Assembly (NCBI GenBank): GCA_910579145.1
Contig: CAJTTQ010000027.1
Span: 1-30,698, forward strand
Source of the DNA: an uncultured Eubacterium sp.
Lineage (GTDB): Bacteria; Bacillota; Clostridia; Lachnospirales; Lachnospiraceae
Length of the DNA stretch: 30,698 nucleotides
Direction: 5' to 3'
Shown here: positions 25,380-30,698 of the stretch, piece by piece
Layout: every line of letters starts with the position of its first letter
How positions within the stretch are numbered: position 1 is the stretch's first letter
Program-made: the position numbers and the translations under genes
The notes under the pieces: model-generated
Seen by the model: the letters and a program-made list of their open reading frames with translations, nothing else
What the model was told of the DNA's origin: nothing
Database searches by the model: none

Positions 25380-27011
25380 ATGGCTTGGTATGATGAAGCA
25401 GTCTTTTATCACATTTACCCGTTAGGACTCTGCGGGGCACCAAAAGAAAATCAATACGGGGAACCGGTTCACCGCTTGAACTCGCTGGCTCCGTGGATCG
25501 ACCACATAAAGGAACTCGGGTGTAACGCCATTTATATCGGCCCGCTTTTTGAATCTGTCGGACACGGCTATGAAACGACGGACTACAAAAAACTGGACAG
25601 CCGGCTCGGAGACAATGCCGATCTTACAAATTTTGTGGCAAACTGCCACAAGAAGGGACTCCGGGTTATTTTAGACGGCGTATTTAATCATACAGGAAGA
25701 GATTTTTTTGCCTTTCAGGATATCAAGAAAAACAGGGAAAATTCCGCGTACAGGGACTGGTACTGTCAGGTCAATTTCGGCGGAAACAACGAATACAACG
25801 ATGGTTTCTCATACGAGAACTGGGGCGGTTATAACCTTCTCGCAAAACTGAACCAGCACAATCCGGCTGTCCGCGATTATATTTGCGACGTGATCCGCTT
25901 CTGGGTGAAAGAATTCGATATCGACGGGATCCGCCTGGACGCCGCCGACGTACTGGATTTTGAATACATGAAAGCGCTCCGCCATGTGGCAAATGAGGTG
26001 AAACCGGATTTTTGGCTTATGGGGGAAGTCATTCACGGGGATTATACGAGATGGGTCAATGAGGGAACACTTCATTCCGTAACCAATTATCATCTGCACA
26101 AAGCCCTTTATTCCGGCCACAACGACCACAATTATTTTGAGATCGCCCACACGGTAAAGCGTCTTTATGAAATGGGAGGAAACCGGCCTGACGGACTGAA
26201 ACTGTACAATTTTGTCGATAACCACGACGTGGAACGGATTTATACGAAACTGACAAACAAAGCGCACTTCGCGCCGGTACACGTTTTATTATATACCCTT
26301 CCCGGTGTTCCGTCAATCTATTACGGTTCAGAATTTGGCATCGAGGGAAAAAAGGAGCAGTATTCGGATGATTCTCTGCGTCCTGCCCTTTCTCTTGACG
26401 ATTATAAAGGGGCACAGGAAAATAATGCGTGTACGAAACTGATCGCCAGGCTCGGCGAAGCCAGACAGCGTATACCGGCCCTTTCCTATGGCGACTACAA
26501 AGAACTTCTTCTCATGAACCGGCAGTACGCGTTTTCACGGACAATGGACGGCCAAACCGCTATCATCACGGTAAACAACGATGACAGCGATTATGTCATG
26601 ACGGTTCCGGCCGGCGAAGGGACAGAATTTACCGGAGTGCTGTCCGGGCAGAAAGTCACGGTTTCTAACGGAAACATCGCCGTAAATGTGCCGGCAAACT
26701 CTGGAGAGATCTGGATTCCATTTATGGATTCCGCGGATCGGTCCGAAGATTTATCTCCTCAAAAGGAAACTCCACAAGAAATAAACAATGTGGAACATAC
26801 CTCCACGGACGAAACCGACGGAAGCACACCAGATACAAGCCAGCTTAATGAATACGATGCTTCCTACGAAGACGGAAAGACCGCGGGGCTGCAGGAAGCC
26901 ATTCTGGCAATCATGGAGAAGAACGGGCCAGTGACGGAACAGATGCGCCGTGACGTCCAAAACCAAACCAACCATGATTCACTGATCAACTGGATCAAGA
27001 GCTTTCATTAA
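25380..27011 (+). CDS. GH13 family alpha-glucosidase/maltodextrinase-like enzyme with C-terminal tail
   Basis: A protein of 543 aa without signal peptide, so cytoplasmic. The alpha-amylase barrel has all four motifs: DGVFNH (99-104), GIRLDAADV with nucleophile Asp187, GEV with acid/base Glu216, and FVDNHD with Asp283. A short beta-sandwich C domain ends near 448. It probably hydrolyses imported maltodextrins or cyclodextrins; specificity cannot be read from the sequence. A tail of about 95 residues follows: a Ser/Thr/Asp/Glu/Pro-rich disordered linker (about 449-494), then a helical module (about 495-543, YEDGKTAGLQEAILAIMEKNG to LINWIKSF) not typical of the family. ATG 25380 has AAGGAGG at 6 nt; the open frame extends 29 codons upstream through the promoter and is rejected there. 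Confidence 0.9.
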   Translation: MAWYDEAVFYHIYPLGLCGAPKENQYGEPVHRLNSLAPWIDHIKELGCNAIYIGPLFESVGHGYETTDYKKLDSRLGDNADLTNFVANCHKKGLRVILDGVFNHTGRDFFAFQDIKKNRENSAYRDWYCQVNFGGNNEYNDGFSYENWGGYNLLAKLNQHNPAVRDYICDVIRFWVKEFDIDGIRLDAADVLDFEYMKALRHVANEVKPDFWLMGEVIHGDYTRWVNEGTLHSVTNYHLHKALYSGHNDHNYFEIAHTVKRLYEMGGNRPDGLKLYNFVDNHDVERIYTKLTNKAHFAPVHVLLYTLPGVPSIYYGSEFGIEGKKEQYSDDSLRPALSLDDYKGAQENNACTKLIARLGEARQRIPALSYGDYKELLLMNRQYAFSRTMDGQTAIITVNNDDSDYVMTVPAGEGTEFTGVLSGQKVTVSNGNIAVNVPANSGEIWIPFMDSADRSEDLSPQKETPQEINNVEHTSTDETDGSTPDTSQLNEYDASYEDGKTAGLQEAILAIMEKNGPVTEQMRRDVQNQTNHDSLINWIKSFH

Positions 27012-27038
27012 ATATTCATTCCGGGGAGTTTGAAATAA

Positions 27039-28079
27039 ATGGAAATAATAAAAGTAAAATTGATCAATAGCATAAACTGGATAACGAGCAGAAGAAATCA
27101 TCTGTTCCTCATCGCGTGCCTGCTTATACATGCTGTGTATGCGGTCGTTTTTCATATGATCGGAATCGGATTTCTGACGGCACTCAATTTTTGCAGTTGC
27201 TGCTTTTACTTTTTTTACCTGTTCATTCTGCAGGATGCTTCCGAGAAGAGTATGCTTTCCGCTTACTTTGAAATACTATTATTTTCCGTATTAAACGAAC
27301 TGGCACTGGGGTCGGAATATGGCTTTTTCCTCTATATTTTCGGCATGTCGGCCACGATTTTTTATATGCTTCCTTCCTATATGAACAAGCGGTTTTTTTA
27401 CCAGTCGTTTGGCATTGTCCTAGTCATATGTTTGGAAGCGGTCGTCAAACTGGCGGGGGTTCCTTTCCCCTGGATCGGGGAGATGGCAAAGCCATATCAG
27501 CCGGCCATTTTTCTGGCAAATATAGGAATTACCGCATCCATCGTGCTGGCGTCCGCCTTTTTATACACGCAGGAAATCGAAACCGTATGGGATTCACTGA
27601 ATTACAAGATCAATCACGATACGCTGACAGGCCTTTATAACCGCCGCTATTTAGAACATAAGATCCGTCATATGGATCATCTGCAGGATGAATTTGTCAT
27701 CACCATGATGGATATAGACTTTTTCAAAAAGGTCAACGACACATACGGGCACGACGCCGGCGATATAGTCCTTGCAAAAGTGGCTGCCTGCCTGATGGAA
27801 GCGGCAACTGAGGATAACCTCGCCGTTCGATGGGGAGGTGAGGAATTCATTCTCTTTTTCCCAAATACAAAGTGCGAGCAAGCCTATACTACCGTGGAAA
27901 ACGTGAGAAAACAAGTTGAAAATATGGTGATACAGGCAGGGGAACAAAAAATCCATGTCACGATAACCGGCGGGATCGCGGAAGGATTTCCCGGCGGCAA
28001 TTATGAGACAGTGATCAAGCGCGCCGATGATAACCTCTACATCGGAAAACAAAAGGGCAGAAACCAGGTTATCATGTGA
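27039..28079 (+). CDS. Membrane diguanylate cyclase (GGDEF)
   Basis: A protein of 346 aa. About six membrane segments occupy residues 20-176 and could form a ligand-sensing bundle. The GGDEF domain (about 188-346) has INHDTLTGLYNRRYL, the metal Asp225 in MMDIDFFKKVND and the active-site GGEEF (266-270), so it should make cyclic di-GMP from two GTP. The inhibitory RxxD site, expected at 257-260, reads TEDN, so product inhibition through that site is probably lost. It lies 27 nt after the GH13 gene with GGGGAG before the ATG, probably in the same transcript. No EAL or PilZ partner is in the window. Confidence 0.92.
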   Translation: MEIIKVKLINSINWITSRRNHLFLIACLLIHAVYAVVFHMIGIGFLTALNFCSCCFYFFYLFILQDASEKSMLSAYFEILLFSVLNELALGSEYGFFLYIFGMSATIFYMLPSYMNKRFFYQSFGIVLVICLEAVVKLAGVPFPWIGEMAKPYQPAIFLANIGITASIVLASAFLYTQEIETVWDSLNYKINHDTLTGLYNRRYLEHKIRHMDHLQDEFVITMMDIDFFKKVNDTYGHDAGDIVLAKVAACLMEAATEDNLAVRWGGEEFILFFPNTKCEQAYTTVENVRKQVENMVIQAGEQKIHVTITGGIAEGFPGGNYETVIKRADDNLYIGKQKGRNQVIM

Positions 28080-28324
28080 CAAAATGGCTGTTTTGTGAAA
28101 CAGGAAACGAGGTGGCGTGGATATGGATGATCATCCAAACATGTATTTCCCAAGGAAAACTCCTGAATGAAACGATCACCAAGGATGTTCCCCCTCTGTT
28201 GATGGAAAATATACCGCCCGGTGTAATTTACCACACAACAGAAGTCCGCATTTCCGGCGCGAAACATAAGCCGCCCTCTCTCAGTGACATGTATCGCCGC
28301 GTTGGAGGAGGAACGGTTGGATGA
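28076..28324 (+). pseudogene. Small frame, possible Fic-type N-terminal remnant
   Basis: An 82-codon frame opens at a GTG overlapping the stop of the diguanylate cyclase gene, without a clear ribosome site. Its second half (LLMENIPPGVIYHTTEVRISGAKHKPPS in overlapping pieces) loosely recalls the segment before the catalytic core of Fic-domain proteins (an R/T-rich strand followed by hxSGxxHxPP). The catalytic HPFxxGNGR motif is absent and the frame ends at once. I read it as a gene fragment; a chance frame is possible. The rest of the gap to 28392 holds no gene, clear promoter or terminator that I can support. Confidence 0.3.
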
Positions 28325-28392
28325 ATATCTTAATATATCATAGGTTATATGTTAGATGATGCAACCGCTCATGCACCTATCACTATTTTTTC

Positions 28393-28806
28393 TCACAAAA
28401 CCATCACTATCGTCCCCGCCCCGATCAGCACACACCCGATCAGCGCCTTCACCGTAAACTGCTCATGCAGGAACACAAATGCCAGTACCAGCGTAAAGAC
28501 AACACTTAATTTATCGATCGGCACTACTTTTGACACCTCTCCCGACTGGATCGCCCTGTAATAACAAAGCCAGGACGCCCCGGTCGCAAGCCCCGATAAG
28601 ATCAGAAACAGCCAGCTTTTACCGGAAATATGCAAAACCCCGCTCTGCGTGTTGGTAAGGAACACCATACCCCACGCCATAAAAACGACCACGACCGTCC
28701 GGATCGCCGTCGCCAGATGCGAGTTTACCTCTTCGATGCCCACCTTTGCCAGAATAGAAGTTAATGCTGCAAAAACAGCGGACAACAGTGCAAATATAAG
28801 CCACAT
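28393..28806 (-). CDS. EamA/DMT-family small membrane transporter
   Basis: A protein of 137 aa with four to five membrane segments filling almost the whole length (MWLIFALLSAVFAALTSILA; AIRTVVVVFMAWGMVFL; SWLFLILSGLATGASWLCYY; LSVVFTLVLAFVFL; ALIGCVLIGAGTIVMVL). It is a single EamA repeat, half the size of ten-helix drug/metabolite transporters, so it should work as a dimer; substrate unknown. ATG 28806 has AAAGGAGG at 4 nt and starts at the family-like MWLIFALL. An ATG at 28827 overlapping the kinase stop (ATGA) would add seven codons and is a real alternative. Last gene of a three-gene unit. Confidence 0.88.
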   Translation of the reverse strand: MWLIFALLSAVFAALTSILAKVGIEEVNSHLATAIRTVVVVFMAWGMVFLTNTQSGVLHISGKSWLFLILSGLATGASWLCYYRAIQSGEVSKVVPIDKLSVVFTLVLAFVFLHEQFTVKALIGCVLIGAGTIVMVL

Positions 28807-28823
28807 ATTGCCTCCTTTTTGAT

Positions 28824-29381
28824 TCATAACGCAAATTTCTCCTTGATCTTCGCCGCCACGTCTGCCGGTTCCATCTGCGAATTATCGATCCGCATATAAT
28901 TTTCAAACGGGACCTCTCCGTCCACACTTTCTATACGGTGCTTTCGATCGGCATCCAGCAGGGTATTTCTCGAAAATTCCAGATCCCGTTTCGATGCCTT
29001 GTGTTTTAACCGGTTCTCTGTCACATTTCTCTCCAGACGGATCTCCTGCGGCGCAACAAGCTCCACACAGTAAATTTCCGCCCCTTTTTCCTCAAACAGC
29101 TGCGCCACATGCAGCATATAATCCCTGTCACTCTGCATGTCAAACGCCCACATAAAGGTAAAGATCAACCCCGCATTCTCACTGGCGGCAAATTCCTCAA
29201 AAACAACCTCCCGCAGCCTCTTCACGACTTTTCCGTCATAATAGCCAAAAATCTCGATCACCGGCTCGATCGTCATGTGGTTGTGGAACAAACGCAGATC
29301 CGTTATTTTCATGAGTTCCTGTCCGACCGTCATTTTACCGACCGCCGCATTTCCTATGATAAAGACAAGTTTCACTGTCAT
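28824..29381 (-). CDS. P-loop kinase-like NTPase (AAA_33/shikimate kinase-like)
   Basis: A protein of 185 aa. The P-loop is GNAAVGKMTVG (10-20), with Met in place of the first Ser/Thr after Lys16 and Thr at the next position. LRLFHNHMTIEP follows, then a lid-like Arg/Lys-rich segment (RLERNVTENRLKHKASKRD, about 115-133). This resembles small cytoplasmic nucleoside/shikimate-type kinases of unknown substrate. Its ATG overlaps the stop of the AI-2E-family gene as ATGA and its own stop overlaps or nearly meets the EamA gene, so the three are co-expressed. Nothing else shows what it phosphorylates. Confidence 0.8.
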   Translation of the reverse strand: MTVKLVFIIGNAAVGKMTVGQELMKITDLRLFHNHMTIEPVIEIFGYYDGKVVKRLREVVFEEFAASENAGLIFTFMWAFDMQSDRDYMLHVAQLFEEKGAEIYCVELVAPQEIRLERNVTENRLKHKASKRDLEFSRNTLLDADRKHRIESVDGEVPFENYMRIDNSQMEPADVAAKIKEKFAL

Positions 29382-30598
29382 TCCTCCTTCTCAAACATGC
29401 CGCTCCGCCTATAATTGTTCGTTTCCTTTGGCAGCCCTTTTTTCTCCAACCGTTTCCTGCTCCAATTTTTCACCGTTTTATACACGACAGCAAAGATCGG
29501 AACGGCGCAGATCATGCCCAGAATACCAAACAGCGATCCAAATACGAGAATCGCAAACAGGATCCAAAAACTTCCGAGTCCGATCGACTCCCCGATGATC
29601 TTTGGGCCAATGATATTTCCGTCCACCTGTAAGATCACGATCGCCAGTACGACAAAAATAACTCCTTTTACCGGGCTGACCAGAAAGACGAGAAATGCGC
29701 TGGGAATCACACCGATATACTGTCCGAAAAACGGAATGATATTTGTGACGCCGATCAGTACGCTGATCAGCGCCGTATACGGAATGTTCGCGATGCTGAG
29801 TGCGATAAACGTCAGGATCGCTACAATGATCGAATCAATGATCTTTCCGCTGAAAAATTTGGCAAATGACCAGTTCACATCTTTGCCGATGCTCAATACG
29901 CGGTCGGCATACCGCACCGGCAGGATCGAATACACCATGCGCTTCGCCTGCGCGCAGAACGTTTCCTTTCCCGCCATTAAGTAGATGGATATGATAATGC
30001 CGATGACTAGATTGAACAAAACTCCCATGATATTCATCAGTCCGTCCGAAATCACACTGACAAGTTCCGTGCTCGTCGGAACCAGTTCATTTTGAAGCCA
30101 GCCGATCAGCTGGTCATAAATGGCTTTCGCGACTTCCGTCGCCTGTTTTGCCGCTTCCGGATGTTTTCCGCTCATTTCATTCACTTTATTTACGATATTC
30201 TGATAATACCCCGGCAGGCTGTTTGTCAGAGTGATAATACTCTCCACCACCTCAGGAACGACTAACATCACCAGCCAGCCCAGTACTGCCAGCGCCAGTA
30301 TGAGTACGACGGCGACGGATACCGCCCGGCTGATCCCCCGCACAGCCCTCTTCTTCCTCATCACTTTACGAAACAGCGGCACGAATAGATTCCGCTCCAC
30401 TTTGTTAACAAGCGGACTGAGCAGGTAAGCGATCGCGAGACCGATATAAACCGGCATCAATGCGGAATTCAGGCTGCCTACCCACGCAAACACCGTATCA
30501 ATATGTATAAACAAAAACGTACATATAAGAAGGGCCGCCAACACACAAAACCCTGTGATTCCCGCGTATATGTACTTATTATCAAATTTCTTCTGCAT
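29378..30598 (-). CDS. AI-2E family transporter-like membrane protein
   Basis: A protein of 406 aa of the AI-2E (TqsA/PerM-like) family. Two N-terminal membrane segments (about 12-32, 40-62), a third near 90-115, a polar stretch with short helices (about 120-190), and a C-terminal bundle of five segments. Family blocks seen are FFSGKIIDSIIVAILTFIAL, NIIPFFGQYIGVIPS and GNIIGPKIIGESIGL. The name reflects family history; members include cation/proton antiporters and exporters, and signal transport is not shown here. The tail is basic (KNWSRKRLEKKG). ATG 30598 has GGAGG at 6 nt and a strong promoter upstream. First gene of the operon with the kinase and EamA genes. Confidence 0.92.
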   Translation of the reverse strand: MQKKFDNKYIYAGITGFCVLAALLICTFLFIHIDTVFAWVGSLNSALMPVYIGLAIAYLLSPLVNKVERNLFVPLFRKVMRKKRAVRGISRAVSVAVVLILALAVLGWLVMLVVPEVVESIITLTNSLPGYYQNIVNKVNEMSGKHPEAAKQATEVAKAIYDQLIGWLQNELVPTSTELVSVISDGLMNIMGVLFNLVIGIIISIYLMAGKETFCAQAKRMVYSILPVRYADRVLSIGKDVNWSFAKFFSGKIIDSIIVAILTFIALSIANIPYTALISVLIGVTNIIPFFGQYIGVIPSAFLVFLVSPVKGVIFVVLAIVILQVDGNIIGPKIIGESIGLGSFWILFAILVFGSLFGILGMICAVPIFAVVYKTVKNWSRKRLEKKGLPKETNNYRRSGMFEKEE

Positions 30599-30633
30599 GC
30601 CATTCCTCCTTCCTTTTCTTCGATTTATTAAAT

Positions 30634-30662
30634 ATTATAAACCTTGTGGAACATATTTTCAA
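30634..30662 (-). promoter_or_regulatory. Promoter of the AI-2E-kinase-EamA operon
   Basis: On the minus strand TTGAAA (30657-30662) and a perfect TATAAT (30634-30639) are separated by 17 nt, about 35 nt before the ATG. No operator dyad was seen around it. Confidence 0.82.
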
Positions 30663-30698
30663 TAACACTCTTTCTTTAGATAAAAGCACCCGTTTTTA

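Noticed and set aside
30663..30698. Start of a terminator (aaaagcaccc...) at the window edge
   Set aside because: The other arm would lie outside the window, so it cannot be supported.
1..30698. CRISPR arrays, tRNA/rRNA genes, insertion sequences, riboswitches
   Set aside because: No regularly spaced repeats, cloverleaf-like segments, transposase motifs or recognisable riboswitch cores were seen on either strand by eye.

Overview
The window reads as chromosomal DNA of a Gram-positive, low-to-moderate GC Clostridia, most likely a gut Lachnospiraceae-type organism. This rests on family content (BlaI/M56 pairs, Big_2 surface protein, many lipoproteins with LxxC signals, GH115/uronate isomerase, AGGAGG-type ribosome sites, sigma-A promoters with 17-bp spacers) and not on any database match. 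No tRNA, rRNA, CRISPR array or insertion sequence was seen. Most genes lie on the minus strand; only the GH13 and GGDEF genes (25380-28079) and a small remnant after them are on the plus strand.

Layout, left to right. 14-1455: an AT-rich secreted Big_2 (Ig-like) protein with its own promoter and terminator. 1528-4206: potA-potB-potC, a polyamine-type ABC importer with overlapping genes but no potD in the window. 4267-8567: uxaC and a cytoplasmic GH115 alpha-glucuronidase with a 4-bp overlap, for releasing and catabolising xylan (methyl)glucuronic acid side chains; potABC lies just downstream without an obvious promoter. 8662-9564: membrane-anchored polysaccharide deacetylase. 9616-17546: an exporter operon of three lipoprotein HlyD/MacA-like adaptors, one 945-residue FtsX-type permease and two ATPases, one of which carries a C-terminal AbrB-like domain. 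17659-23361: a BlaI-type repressor under a promoter with two 17-bp dyad operators, a decayed M56/sensor paralogue, an intact M56 metalloprotease fused to a large extracellular sensor domain that is not the penicillin-binding type, and a lipoprotein that is a free copy of that sensor domain. 23358-25208: recQ. 25380-28079: GH13 glucosidase, then a GGDEF diguanylate cyclase. 28393-30598: a three-gene minus-strand operon (AI-2E family membrane protein, P-loop kinase, EamA-type transporter) with a clear promoter.

The most interesting block is 9616-23361. I infer a signalling-and-export system: an envelope signal is sensed by the extracellular domain of the M56 protein (with the lipoprotein as partner, decoy or ligand carrier), the protease inactivates BlaI, and the sensor genes and probably the adjacent three-adaptor exporter and deacetylase are induced. 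The architecture is seen directly; the signal, exported substrate and regulatory link to the exporter are inference. Start sites were moved from the longest open frame wherever a ribosome site decided it.
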